From positions 3,119,579-3,183,578 of the forward strand of contig NZ_KB912877.1 in NCBI RefSeq assembly GCF_000383855.1: DNA of 64,000 nucleotides. Reading direction: 5' to 3'. The stretch's first letter is position 1. Every line of letters begins with the position of its first letter. The stretch is from Methylobacter marinus A45 (GTDB lineage: Bacteria; Pseudomonadota; Gammaproteobacteria; Methylococcales; Methylomonadaceae). Positions 16,345 through 24,486 of the stretch are shown piece by piece. The position numbers and the translations under genes are program-made. Under the pieces are notes generated by a model. It was given only the letters and a program-made list of their open reading frames with translations, was not told the origin of the DNA and made no database searches.

Positions 16345-17805
16345 ATGAAAAAACTGTTACCGGAACAACGCGATTTCTTCAGGCAAATCGCCGACCTGGC
16401 CTTCGTCAATCCGTTCAGCCGGGAGAGGGAACTGGCGGATTGGCGGCTTTTGAACCGTGCGCCGGGCGGACTGGATCTGTCCCAACGCGCTGAAGAAATT
16501 CAGCCGCTGCTGCGCGAACGCCTGCAACAGCTGCAGCCGTTGTCCGATTTCCGCATCACCGTCTATCAGGGCAAGGTCAGGGAAATCATGGAATATGCCT
16601 GGCTGTTTTATCAGTTCCATGAATTCCAGGACCGCTTCAACCAGTTCATCGTCGATCAGGAGCGGGCGGGCGACGAGCCGTTGGAACTGCCGTTTGCCGC
16701 TGAGCTGATCGGTTGTTTTCAGCGAGCCGGCTTCGGCGATGTGGCCTGCGCGAAGTACATTGCGCTGTTTTATCAGCTGCAGCGCGGTTTTTATTTCATC
16801 AATTCGTCGGTCTCGGGCGACTGTCCGTCCATCGTCGAACTGCGCATGCGTCTGTGGAACAACATCTTCACCTTCAATCCGCACTGGTATCTGGACTATC
16901 TGCTGGGCCGCATGGAGGAATTTTCCACGCTGCTGCTGGGCGCGACCGGCAGCGGCAAAAGCCTGGTCGCCCGCGCCATCGGCTGTTCCGGGTTTATTCC
17001 TTTCGACCTCAAACGGCGGCGTTTCCAGGAAAGTTTCACCCGCTCGTTCCAGGCGATCAATCTGGCGCAGTTTCCGGCCTCGCTGCTGGAATCGGAGCTG
17101 TTCGGCCACAAGAAGGGCGCGTTTACCGGCGCCATTGAAAACCATCCGGGCGTGTTCGCGCGCTGCAGCGCCAACGGGGCGGTGTTTATCGATGAGATCG
17201 GCGATATCGATATCCCGACCCAGGTCAAGCTGCTGAATGTCATACAGGACCGCGCCTTCAGTCCGGTCGGCAGCCATGAGAAACTGCGCTTTTCCGGGCG
17301 CGTGATCAGCGCCACTAATCGCGACATCGAGCACCTGCGCCGGGAAGGGCAGTTCAGGGACGATCTGTATTACCGCCTGTGTTCGGACGTGATCGTCGTG
17401 CCCGGCCTTCAGCAGCGCTTGCGGGAAAATCCGGCGGAGCTGACGCCGCTGATCGCCGGCTTGCTGAAGCGGGTCATCGACAATCCCGACCGCCAACTGG
17501 TCGCGCGCATGGAAACACGGATCCGCGCCATGGTGCCGGAACAGTATGCCTGGCCCGGCAATGTCAGGGAACTGGAGCAGTGCATCCGGCGCATCTGCCT
17601 GACCGGCAGTTACAGCATGGCGGAAAAGAATCAATTAGCGGAAGGCCAGGCATTCGGCCTGCCCGAAAGCGGCGCCGAACCCAGCGCTCAGGAACTGCTG
17701 CGGCACTATTGCCGGTTTCTGTATGAAAAGCACGGCAGCTACGAAGCCGTCGCGAGAATTACCCGGCTCGACCGGCGTACGGCCAGGAAATATGTTGTTG
17801 GTTGA
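16345..17805 (+). CDS. Sigma-54-dependent transcriptional activator, divergent from the PspA-like operon
   Basis: 486 residues from ATG 16345; an in-frame ATG 17 codons upstream is less likely. Residues 1-195 form an N-terminal domain I do not recognise, helical and rich in aromatic residues. The AAA+ domain follows: Walker A GATGSGKS (about 211), the sigma-54 loop GAFTGA (about 256), Walker B GAVFIDEIGD (about 277) and a sensor region around SATNRDIEHLRREGQFRDDLYYRL. The C-terminus carries a Fis-type helix-turn-helix (SYEAVARITRLDRRTARKYV). It should drive RNA polymerase with sigma-54 at the promoter at 16206-16221. No receiver domain is present, so activation is probably through the N-terminal domain. 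Confidence 0.9.
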   Translation: MKKLLPEQRDFFRQIADLAFVNPFSRERELADWRLLNRAPGGLDLSQRAEEIQPLLRERLQQLQPLSDFRITVYQGKVREIMEYAWLFYQFHEFQDRFNQFIVDQERAGDEPLELPFAAELIGCFQRAGFGDVACAKYIALFYQLQRGFYFINSSVSGDCPSIVELRMRLWNNIFTFNPHWYLDYLLGRMEEFSTLLLGATGSGKSLVARAIGCSGFIPFDLKRRRFQESFTRSFQAINLAQFPASLLESELFGHKKGAFTGAIENHPGVFARCSANGAVFIDEIGDIDIPTQVKLLNVIQDRAFSPVGSHEKLRFSGRVISATNRDIEHLRREGQFRDDLYYRLCSDVIVVPGLQQRLRENPAELTPLIAGLLKRVIDNPDRQLVARMETRIRAMVPEQYAWPGNVRELEQCIRRICLTGSYSMAEKNQLAEGQAFGLPESGAEPSAQELLRHYCRFLYEKHGSYEAVARITRLDRRTARKYVVG

Positions 17806-17807
17806 AC

Positions 17808-17887
17808 AGCGCGGCAGGCGAGGTCGATCAATCCGGCATTTCGGAATTGCCTGTGCCGGGTTTCAGCAAGGCTTCAACCCATCCAGC
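17808..17887. repeat. REP-like palindromic repeat, family A
   Basis: GCGGCAGGCGAGGTCGATCA, ATCCGGCATTTCGGAATTGC, GTGCCGGGTTTCAGCAAGGC and TTCAACCCATCC, between two convergent genes. Confidence 0.7.
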
Positions 17888-17891
17888 ATGA

Positions 17892-18464
17892 CTACCAGGT
17901 CGTTTTCCAGCCAATACCGTAAGAATGATCTCCGCTGCCTGGAGAGCGGTTAACAGAGCCGGAGAATTTACCGTATTGGCTGCCAACACCCACCTTGAGT
18001 GAACTGTTTCCGGTTTTCGGCGAGTGGGTAACGGAACCCGAATATTGGCCATGGCCTACACCCAGGCCATATGAACTAAGGCCCGAGCGAGAATGGTTGA
18101 GAGATCCGGAGAATTCACTGTATTCGCTGCAAACACCGACCCTTAGTGAGCTATTTCCCGTACTCAGTGAATGTTTGATTGAACCCAGATATTGGTTTTG
18201 TTGCGCATCCATCAATACCGTTCCATCTTTGTAAACATTCAATTTACGTGATGAATTTTCAGTTTTCGATTCAATCCAGGCGCCGGTCAATGGGAGCGTA
18301 TTGCTTACCGGGCCCTTGATGATAGTGACTCCGGTAACAACTTTATTGCCATTTTCCTTGGTTGTGACAATAGGGACATCAACCTGCGCGAGGACGGCAT
18401 AAGTTGCCAGAATCAATGCAATTGACGCAGATAGGATGATGACGGCTTTTGGCAATTTTTTCAT
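17892..18464 (-). CDS. Exported protein with a tandem Gly/Ser-rich repeat
   Basis: 190 residues from ATG 18464 (an open frame extends 20 codons upstream without a signal-like sequence). Residues 1-27 form a signal peptide or anchor (KAVIILSASIALILATYAVL). A short strand-rich region is followed, from about residue 90, by repeats of about 20 residues: YLGSIKHSLSTGNSSLRVGV, FSGSLNHSRSGLSSYGLGVG, YSGSVTHSPKTGNSSLKVGV, FSGSVNRSPGSGDHSYGIGW. Such alternating Ser/Gly and hydrophobic repeats usually stack as beta-strands. The protein ends with WKTTW, an aromatic end like that of outer-membrane beta-proteins. The function is unknown. The repeat DNA is itself conserved, so copy number may vary. Confidence 0.7.
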   Translation of the reverse strand: MKKLPKAVIILSASIALILATYAVLAQVDVPIVTTKENGNKVVTGVTIIKGPVSNTLPLTGAWIESKTENSSRKLNVYKDGTVLMDAQQNQYLGSIKHSLSTGNSSLRVGVCSEYSEFSGSLNHSRSGLSSYGLGVGHGQYSGSVTHSPKTGNSSLKVGVGSQYGKFSGSVNRSPGSGDHSYGIGWKTTW

Positions 18465-18696
18465 ATACAGCAGAAACTTTATTGATTGGGGCCGCGCAAG
18501 CTTGTTGGGGGAATGCGAGCCCAATCAAGTGGTAAACGTTATGCGGCAATCCATGCCTTCGGGGCTGAAAATCCTCGCTTCGTTAACGTTTTCAGGACTT
18601 TCAGCGATTGAAGAACGATTCATTCGCAACCATCCGGCGCCCTTGAACTGATCAATATTCCTTCAAAAATAACTTATAGTCTGTTGGGTATAATAG

Positions 18697-18776
18697 CGCG
18701 GCAATCAGGATTGATAAACCCGGCATGTCGAAATTGCTTAGCCCGGGATTCCGTGAAACTCAAGCTCTGCAGGCAT
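18697..18776. repeat. REP-like palindromic repeat, family A
   Basis: GCGCGGCAATCAGGATTGAT, AAACCCGGCATGTCGAAATT, AGCCCGGGATTCCGTGAAAC; both arms are present but diverged. Confidence 0.65.
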
Positions 18777-18818
18777 GACTGCAGTAAAAAAGACCAATAA
18801 TTAAGGTCGGGAAAATAT

Positions 18819-19487
18819 ATGAAATTTGATGAATCAGGCTTTGAAGTACGCGAGAATCTGGTTGCGCCGGCTATTGTGCAAACACTTCTCGCCGCGCTGA
18901 TCCAGCAAAAGCTCGAGCCGCTGCGTGGCGGGATTCGCAGAATCGAGCAGCGGGTTCCACAGGTGGCGTCATTGGCAAAATCCGCTGATCTGTTGTCTGT
19001 TGCCGGGCAATATTTGTCTGGCCGGCCCGAGATGGTAAGAGCTATCTACTTTGATAAATCTCCGGATCACAACTGGTTTGTTACCTGGCACCAGGATAGA
19101 ACTGTTGCCGTGTCCGACCGTTTCGAGGCTGATGGCTGGGGGCCATGGTCAATGAAATCCGGCGCATGGCATGTTCAGCCGCCTATTGATGTGCTACAGC
19201 AAATGGTCACCTTGCGTATTCATCTGGACGATGCAACCGTATCAAACGGATGTCTTAAAATCATTCCCGGCTCGCACACTCAAGGGATTCTCAGCAACGA
19301 TAAAATTCAGGAGAAAGTACGTCAGGAGCAAGCGATATATTGCGAGGTGGCTGCAGGTGGCGCGGTAATCATGCGGCCACACATATTGCATGCGTCGAGT
19401 AAAGCTGTTGTTTCGATACCGCGAAGGATATTGCACTTCGAATACTCAAGTTATAAATTGCCGGAAGGCATAACATGGTCGGCATAA
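18819..19487 (+). CDS. Phytanoyl-CoA dioxygenase (PhyH) family protein
   Basis: 222 residues. The Fe(II)/2-oxoglutarate facial triad is visible: WHQD (His and Asp, about 90-93) and the distal His in RPHILHAS (about 188-192), with Arg in PRRILHFEY positioned to bind 2-oxoglutarate. The core LRIHLDDATVSNGCLKIIPGSHTQG is the typical PhyH block. It therefore hydroxylates a small substrate in the cytoplasm; which one cannot be said. It stands alone, with a REP element upstream and mobile-element debris downstream. Confidence 0.85.
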   Translation: MKFDESGFEVRENLVAPAIVQTLLAALIQQKLEPLRGGIRRIEQRVPQVASLAKSADLLSVAGQYLSGRPEMVRAIYFDKSPDHNWFVTWHQDRTVAVSDRFEADGWGPWSMKSGAWHVQPPIDVLQQMVTLRIHLDDATVSNGCLKIIPGSHTQGILSNDKIQEKVRQEQAIYCEVAAGGAVIMRPHILHASSKAVVSIPRRILHFEYSSYKLPEGITWSA

Positions 19488-19936
19488 TGGCTTCTAATCC
19501 TGCAATCAAGCGGGCTGCACAAAATCCTGCATGTCTATGAAATAATTCTCGGTACGGCGAAGAATCCTGTTCAATTGGGCATCAACAAGGCGTAGCCGTT
19601 CAACGGGTAAATGGGTAAATCGGCGGCAAGGTCAAGGCCTGCTGCGGATAAACAGGTCGGCGCCCGATCGCATCAATATTTGGAGAAGTGCGGTATTGAA
19701 ATTATTGGTCTGATGGCGTTGCCGGCAGGCATCATTTTTCAGGACGATAGGCGTAGCTGGCCCGTGAATTACCCGCACGATTTTCAGGTCCCCGGTCGGC
19801 ATGTTGGACAATGCGAACAATAGAGCAATGCAGTTTTCTACCTACCTCCCGCATAATCCCCATGGATGGGGTGAATGCAGAGAAATGACGGGATCATTTC
19901 CTGTCCATGGGGTCGTCTGTGTCCTCTGTGGTTAGG
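19488..19936. other. Gene-free stretch before the mobile-element debris
   Basis: Only short unsupported open frames. A CCATGGATGGGG / CCCATGG-type dyad is seen near 19858-19910. No gene or remnant was recognised. Confidence 0.4.
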
Positions 19937-19940
19937 ATCT

Positions 19941-20040
19941 GGCTAAAAATGACTTCCTGAAATTGGAATCTTGCATAGGATGTGCCGACGACAGGAGGCG
20001 CATCCTATGTTTAAACAGGGACATTATTGACGACCAAATC
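19941..20040. repeat. Dispersed repeat, family D (inverted relative to 32483-32640)
   Basis: Reverse complement of the sequence at 32483: GATTTGGTCGTCAATAATGT, CCCTGTTTAA, then a GATGCGCCTCCTGTCGTCGG hairpin and GCAAGATTCCAATTTCAGGA. It abuts the plasmid-replication remnant. Confidence 0.75.
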
Positions 20041-20047
20041 CTAAGTA

Positions 20048-20459
20048 CAGGCTGAAGCACGTCGACAGGTTCGAGAGCGTCCATTCGATCCGCTTGTATG
20101 AATTGTTAGTGCAATGGCTGAAGAATCAATTCCAGGTTAATGATAAATATGGCCGGATAGGGGATTTGAAAAAGCGAGTGATCGATCCGGCCATTGAGGA
20201 AATCAACAAACATTCCAATCTATGGGTGGCCTATGGTCAACGCAAGGTTGGGCGCACGGTAACGTATTTTCGGTAGCCAAGACAACAATTGACTGAGGGA
20301 GAAATAAACCGGCAGGCTAGGGCTGGAGAGACGGGGTCTGCTGTGGTTGCCCGTTTGACGGGAACGTCTGTAGCTGAATTTGCCAAACCCGGCGAGACAT
20401 TTGACCAGGTTCTTGAACGGAAATGGAAATCGGCTGAAGTTAAGAAGAAATTGCGGTAA
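20048..20459 (+). pseudogene. Remnant of a Rep_3 family plasmid replication initiator
   Basis: Only the C-terminal winged-helix domain survives. One frame reads VDRFESVHSIRLYELLVQWL, then GDLKKRVIDPAIEEINKHSN and KVGRTVTYF, the typical Rep_3 signature. After about 20276 the continuation is in another frame: RQQLTEGEINRQARAG, TGTSVAEFAKPGETF, LERKWKSAEVKKKLR, stop at 20457-20459. The gene is therefore truncated at the 5' end by the family D repeat and frameshifted in the middle. It marks a plasmid or integrative element once present here. Confidence 0.8.
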
Positions 20460-20699
20460 ACGGTCAGGTATATGCCATGACCCGACCCTCACTAGTTTCC
20501 CATGAACGACTGGTCATATTTTGAGAGCGGCCACTCATTAAGTGGGAGAATGGATGGCTTACAACTTTGAAGTAGTGGATGAGGAAGTCATGAAATTAAA
20601 AGACACAAATTTTATTCATTTTACGCTCCATCGAGCTTAATTACTTCAACCGTATTAATTACCTGTTTTTGTAGACTATGAATTGACTGTTAATTTTTA

Positions 20700-21230
20700 C
20701 TATTTCTGACGTGGCAGTAGCAAATCTTCCAGAAAAAAAGCGGATAGCTCAGTGCGTCCTGTCACCCCGGATTTCCGGTAAATCGCACGGGCCTGGTCGC
20801 GTACGGTACGCTCGCTTGCGTTGCGCACATGCGCAATTTCACTATGGCTGAGGCCTTTTAACATCAGCATGCCGATTTCCGCTTCAGCTGGGGTTAGTTG
20901 CCAGCTATCAAACTGCTTTTGAATCTGTACAGCCAAGCCCGCGATAAGCTCACGATTTGCCTCACGCCACTGTTGAGCCTGTTGATTTGCTAAGGCCAAA
21001 TCCTGGGTCAGCAAATTGATTTTGGATTGTGCAAATTGATAATAAAGCCGACCAAAATAAACAATACCCGCCAGAGAAAGCATCAGAATTAGCACTTCAG
21101 TGAGCAAATGCGTCCAAGGAACGCCATCCCGATAGTCACCAAGAAAATCAAGTGTAATCAGTACAAAAACAAACAAACTGAGAGCGGTAGCCCATTGGCT
21201 AAACTGTTTGTTATCGTTAATAAATGCCAT
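20700..21230 (-). CDS. Membrane-anchored LuxR-type transcriptional regulator
   Basis: 176 residues. Two hydrophobic helices at about 14-30 and 44-62 anchor the protein. A coiled-coil linker (about 68-105) is followed by a LuxR-type HTH: LTPAEAEIGMLMLKGLSHSE, IAHVRNASERTVRDQARAIY, RKSGVTGRTELSAFFLEDLL. The family is DNA-binding; no receiver or ligand domain is present, so sensing may be by the membrane part. It is divergent from a cytochrome b561 gene with about 100 bases between them, which makes that gene the likely target. Confidence 0.8.
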   Translation of the reverse strand: MAFINDNKQFSQWATALSLFVFVLITLDFLGDYRDGVPWTHLLTEVLILMLSLAGIVYFGRLYYQFAQSKINLLTQDLALANQQAQQWREANRELIAGLAVQIQKQFDSWQLTPAEAEIGMLMLKGLSHSEIAHVRNASERTVRDQARAIYRKSGVTGRTELSAFFLEDLLLPRQK

Positions 21231-21333
21231 AAATAACCGCCTATACGTCGGATGACGGATGCCAAAAAAGCAAGTTTAACGCAATATTAGACTTCACTTA
21301 ATTTGTAACCGATAACTGATCCGGAGAAATACT

Positions 21334-22020
21334 ATGACAAATGATAACAAAACCTTAAAGGTATGGGAGCCATTGATCCGTATTGGGCATTGGACTTTAG
21401 TGATTGCATTTTTTACGGCTTATTTTACTGAAGATGATTTCATGTCCCTACATGTGTGGGCAGGTTATGTCGTGGGGGCTTATTTACTCATTCGAATACT
21501 GTGGGGTTTTGTAGGTGGAAAGTACGCGCGTTTCAGTAATTTTGTCTATTCCCCGGTTAAGATTATTGGGTACTTGAAAAATATGATAACGCGAAAGCCG
21601 CAGCATTATATTGGTCATAACCCCGCTGGCGGTGCCATGGTGATCGCATTGTTATTCAGTTTGTCTGCAACTACCTTGACGGGTTTGAAATTGTACGCCG
21701 TGGAAGACAATAAAGGACCCTTCGCTATCTCCGAAAAACAAACCATGACACAAATACAGGCATCTAGCCTGATTTCCGTGGCCAAAGCGGAAGATGACGA
21801 GAATGAAGGTGAAGAATCCGTGCTTATTGATCACGAACAAGAGACTGATAAGCAAGGTGAAGAGTATTGGGAAGAGCTACATGAGATTTTCGCTAATTTG
21901 ACGCTATTGTTAGTGTTTTTACACATTTTTGGTGTTGTCGCTTCCAGTTACATCGATAAAGAGAAACTGGTTAAAGCCATGTTAACTGGAAAAAAAGACA
22001 TCGATAATACTTACCAATAA
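21334..22020 (+). CDS. Cytochrome b561-family dihaem membrane protein
   Basis: 228 residues with four transmembrane helices. Candidate haem ligands are in RIGHWTLVIAFF (helix 1), SLHVWAGYVVGAYLLIRILW (helix 2), and HEIFANLTLLLVFLHIFGVV (helix 4), as in bacterial cytochrome b561/hydrogenase b-type proteins. A long acidic loop (AEDDENEGEESVLIDHEQET, about 150-175) lies between helices 3 and 4. It transfers electrons between the quinone pool and a periplasmic partner. No partner cytochrome is adjacent. The divergent LuxR-type gene probably controls it. Confidence 0.85.
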   Translation: MTNDNKTLKVWEPLIRIGHWTLVIAFFTAYFTEDDFMSLHVWAGYVVGAYLLIRILWGFVGGKYARFSNFVYSPVKIIGYLKNMITRKPQHYIGHNPAGGAMVIALLFSLSATTLTGLKLYAVEDNKGPFAISEKQTMTQIQASSLISVAKAEDDENEGEESVLIDHEQETDKQGEEYWEELHEIFANLTLLLVFLHIFGVVASSYIDKEKLVKAMLTGKKDIDNTYQ

Positions 22021-22064
22021 TACCCTTGTCCATAATGCTAAAATTCTAAAGGAAAGGAACTCAT

Positions 22065-22379
22065 TTGAGACATTCTGAATTACATCGTGCACATCGTATC
22101 GGGTGGTTACGCGCAGCCGTGTTGGGCGCCAACGGTGGCATCGTCTCAACATCGAGTCTTGTGATTGGTGTCGCTGCCGCCCATGCCGACCTAAGGCGGG
22201 AAGAGCGAGAACTGGCGGAAAATCACCATCATGAGGTGCATGAACTAAAGGCCATTTATATCGACAGGGGACTCAAACCGGAACTTGCTCAGCAGGTTGC
22301 AGGGCAACTTATGGCCCACGATGCCTTGACAGGACCAGAGATCGGGGTCAAGTCTTGCAATCAAGCAACTGGATGCTGA
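22065..22379 (+). pseudogene. Internally deleted VIT/CCC1-family metal transporter remnant
   Basis: The frame starts at TTG 22065 after AAAGGAAC. The first part (IGWLRAAVLGANGGIVSTSS, LVIGVAAA) matches the first helix of VIT1/CCC1 Fe/Mn transporters. It then jumps directly to DLRREERELAENHHHEVHEL and LKPELAQQVAGQLMAHDALT, the cytoplasmic helical domain. The segment between, which contains the second membrane helix and the MAAGEY-type motif, is missing. The last three helices are also absent, since the frame ends after VKSCNQATGC. Intact members have about 230 residues; this has 104. It cannot be a working transporter. Confidence 0.75.
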
Positions 22380-22491
22380 TTTGAACGAGAGGTATGACAG
22401 TCGCCTTTGTTTCGTCAAACCGACGCTCGAAATTTTGCGTTATATGACTCCTTAGGGTCGATACAAGCCAGTCAACTTAGAAAAGCAGAGC

Positions 22492-22740
22492 TCAGTTCGC
22501 CCTACGGCTTTCATAATATGCAAAGAACCTGTCGGCAATATCGCCATTTATCTCTTCTCCATGGCGGATATCATGGCAAACCTTTAATTCCGGATGCCGT
22601 TTCAGCCAGGCTTTGAACTTGGCAAGGATGCCTTTGGTTTCCAGTTCCGGAACGGTGCAGTTGAACACTTCGCTGAGCAGGGTTGTTATACGGTACATGG
22701 GCTTTTTTACTGAACAATTATCCGGGTTGCTTGATGGCAA
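22492..22740 (-). CDS. Small hypothetical protein downstream of cbiZ
   Basis: 82 residues from TTG 22740, or 68 from ATG 22698 (MYRITTLLSE). Neither start has a strong ribosome site. The sequence is helical and charged (LETKGILAKFKAWLKRHPEL, DIADRFFAYYESRRAN) with no recognised domain. It lies nine bases past the cbiZ stop on the same strand, so it may be the last gene of that operon or a fragment of a longer gene. Confidence 0.45.
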   Translation of the reverse strand: MPSSNPDNCSVKKPMYRITTLLSEVFNCTVPELETKGILAKFKAWLKRHPELKVCHDIRHGEEINGDIADRFFAYYESRRAN

Positions 22741-22749
22741 TAGGATAGA

Positions 22750-23448
22750 TCATGTGGCTGCCAATTCCCAGCGGATCGAATCCGTCACAGCCTCGATCAC
22801 TAATTGACCGATGACCTCGCCCATGAGTACGTGCTTGCCGCAAAATTCAATGCGAGGCTGTCCGGCTTCCGGGCAGGCCATGATTATGGCATCGGTACCG
22901 GTGCCCGTGGCAATGGCATGGGAGACAGCGCTTTTGATGGCAGCGTTTTGCAAGGCCGCGGCCTTGGCTTCGGTGGCGATCATGATGGCTTCGACCATGG
23001 CGGAAGGCGTAAACCGGGCGGTGCTGATCAGTATGATATTGATGGTATCGTGGTCCAGGCAAACCGGCTGCAGCGTTCGCCATTCCGCCGGATCGCCGGC
23101 CCGTCGGGCGTTGGATAGGCCGGTAGTGACCAACGCCATGACATCGACGCCTTCCATCCTGCGCTGCCGGATGCGCAGCGATTTCATCGAGGCCGCGGTC
23201 ATCATGCCCGCCGCCGTGCCTTGCCAGCCTTGCTGAAGGCAATAGCGGTTCAGCGTCATCGCCGGCTCTTCATCGGTACAAGCCGCTTTGGGCACTTTCA
23301 GATTGACGATGTGATCCACGGCCTGGAAGCCGCCATTCAAGACTGCGCAACTCAGTGCGTTGAATGGCCTGCCGAACGCCAGGTGAACATGACGCGCTGT
23401 CTGATCAAAGCCTATCTGCGGCGGAAAAATAATGCTCTTATCGGGCAA
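22750..23448 (-). CDS. cbiZ: Adenosylcobinamide amidohydrolase
   Basis: About 232 residues from TTG 23448, which overlaps the end of the upstream gene by 11 bases and has GAGG before it; the open frame runs further upstream but that part is the upstream gene read in another frame. CbiZ family blocks are clear: HVHLAFGRPFNALSCAVLNG, VTTGLSNARRAGDPAEW, DTINIILISTARFTPSAMVE, ATEAKAAALQNAAIKS, ATGTGTDAIIMACPEA and GKHVLMGEVIGQLVIEAV. CbiZ hydrolyses adenosylcobinamide to adenosylcobyric acid in corrinoid salvage. No other cobalamin gene is in the window. Its place behind a toxin-antitoxin pair suggests it arrived with mobile DNA. Confidence 0.8.
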   Translation of the reverse strand: MPDKSIIFPPQIGFDQTARHVHLAFGRPFNALSCAVLNGGFQAVDHIVNLKVPKAACTDEEPAMTLNRYCLQQGWQGTAAGMMTAASMKSLRIRQRRMEGVDVMALVTTGLSNARRAGDPAEWRTLQPVCLDHDTINIILISTARFTPSAMVEAIMIATEAKAAALQNAAIKSAVSHAIATGTGTDAIIMACPEAGQPRIEFCGKHVLMGEVIGQLVIEAVTDSIRWELAAT

Positions 23449-23665
23449 TCCGGGCCTCGCTGAAGCCAGTCTCGAACAGCACCCCCACCGCCGCATCCAG
23501 GCGCTTAAATATCCGCACTTGGCCGCGCGCGGTCTCCAGTACGGGGTTAAGCTTGTGCCTGCCGGCCAGCGTGACGGTCCAGCCTTCGCCGGCATCGTGT
23601 TGCTTGATAACGGGAACCTCCAGAGCACCCGCTTGAAACAGTAGTTCAGCTTCCTTCAGGCTCAC
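23438..23665 (-). CDS. ParC-like small protein
   Basis: 75 residues from GTG 23665, one base after the vapC stop. The pattern SLKEAELLFQAGALEVPVIK, GEGWTVTLAGR, LETARGQVRIFKRLDAAVGV, LFETGFSEARI matches short proteins annotated as ParC-family partition-associated proteins. Such proteins occur on plasmids and near toxin-antitoxin genes. Its role here is unknown. It is translationally coupled to vapC upstream and cbiZ downstream. Confidence 0.6.
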   Translation of the reverse strand: MSLKEAELLFQAGALEVPVIKQHDAGEGWTVTLAGRHKLNPVLETARGQVRIFKRLDAAVGVLFETGFSEARIAR

Positions 23666-23666
23666 G

Positions 23667-24092
23667 TCAGTTCAGCCCGTCGGTTGACTCGGGCAGGATC
23701 AGGTCCACGCTCGGGAAGTAAGTGCTGAAGCGGCCATTGTCGCGCGAGACCAGCCGGTAGCCGGCCACGGCGGCATGGGCGCCGATGAAGAAATCGGGCA
23801 GCACGTTGCCTTTCCGGCCCTGGCGCCGGCGGTACTGCAAGAAGGCCTTGCCGGCCAGGAACAGCGCCTCCCGGGGCAGGGGGCGCATGGCGAAGCCCAG
23901 ATGCTCGAACAGGGCCTCCACCTCTTCGATGCGTTCGAAGCCGACCGAGCTCTCGGCGTAGACGATCGGGTTGATGACCAGCGTGTTGTCCCGGTCCAGT
24001 CGCTCCAGTGTCGAGGCGCTCCATTCGAACCAGGCGCTGTCCGGGGCGGCCAGGTCGGTGACCACGCAGCTGTCGATCAGGACGACGGCCAT
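23667..24092 (-). CDS. vapC: PIN-domain ribonuclease toxin (VapC family)
   Basis: 141 residues. The PIN acidic residues are present: VVLIDSCVVTDL (first Asp), PIVYAESSVGFE (Glu), LPDFFIGAHAAVAGYRLVSRD (third and fourth Asp). It should cleave RNA with Mg2+ when freed from its antitoxin. The start overlaps the antitoxin gene by 16 bases, which is usual for such pairs. The DNA is GC-richer than the neighbouring AT-rich stretch at 24330-24480. Confidence 0.85.
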   Translation of the reverse strand: MAVVLIDSCVVTDLAAPDSAWFEWSASTLERLDRDNTLVINPIVYAESSVGFERIEEVEALFEHLGFAMRPLPREALFLAGKAFLQYRRRQGRKGNVLPDFFIGAHAAVAGYRLVSRDNGRFSTYFPSVDLILPESTDGLN

Positions 24093-24322
24093 GACTCGCC
24101 CCGCGTCAAGGCCATGATTTCGTCAGTGCTCATGGTCGGCTTGGCTTTATGGTGGGCGGTGCGGAAGCGGCTGGCTTTCTTGCGGCGGGGCTGGACCTTG
24201 GCGATATACCAGCGCCCGTTTTCGTCCTGAAGGAACTCGATCTCGGTTTCGGCAGGCTGGATGCCCATGCTTTCCCGGACATTCTGGGGAATGGTGACTT
24301 GGCCCTTGCTGGTGACGCGCAT
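24077..24322 (-). CDS. vapB: AbrB/SpoVT-type antitoxin of the VapBC pair
   Basis: 81 residues. The N-terminal half is an AbrB/MazE-type swapped-hairpin DNA-binding domain (MRVTSKGQVTIPQNVRESMG, IEFLQDENGRWYI). The C-terminal tail (TMSTDEIMALTRGESWP) is the toxin-binding helix. It should repress its own promoter in the AT-rich stretch just upstream and neutralise the PIN toxin. Confidence 0.85.
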   Translation of the reverse strand: MRVTSKGQVTIPQNVRESMGIQPAETEIEFLQDENGRWYIAKVQPRRKKASRFRTAHHKAKPTMSTDEIMALTRGESWPSS

Positions 24323-24486
24323 TGCGATCTCCGGTTAGTTGGTAATACCTGAATAGTAATACTTCTTTGTAGGTCAAGTAAAGTTTTAAGCGATCGTTCC
24401 TATTGTTGCATAATTTTATTTTTGTTATAACAAAACTTGATTTTTGTATTTTCAAAAAGATACTTATGAAAAGAATCGCGGGGTGA

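Noticed and set aside
16357-17634. 425-residue minus-strand open frame
   Set aside because: Antisense to the sigma-54 activator with complete Walker and GAFTGA motifs; it is a by-product of GC-rich codons.
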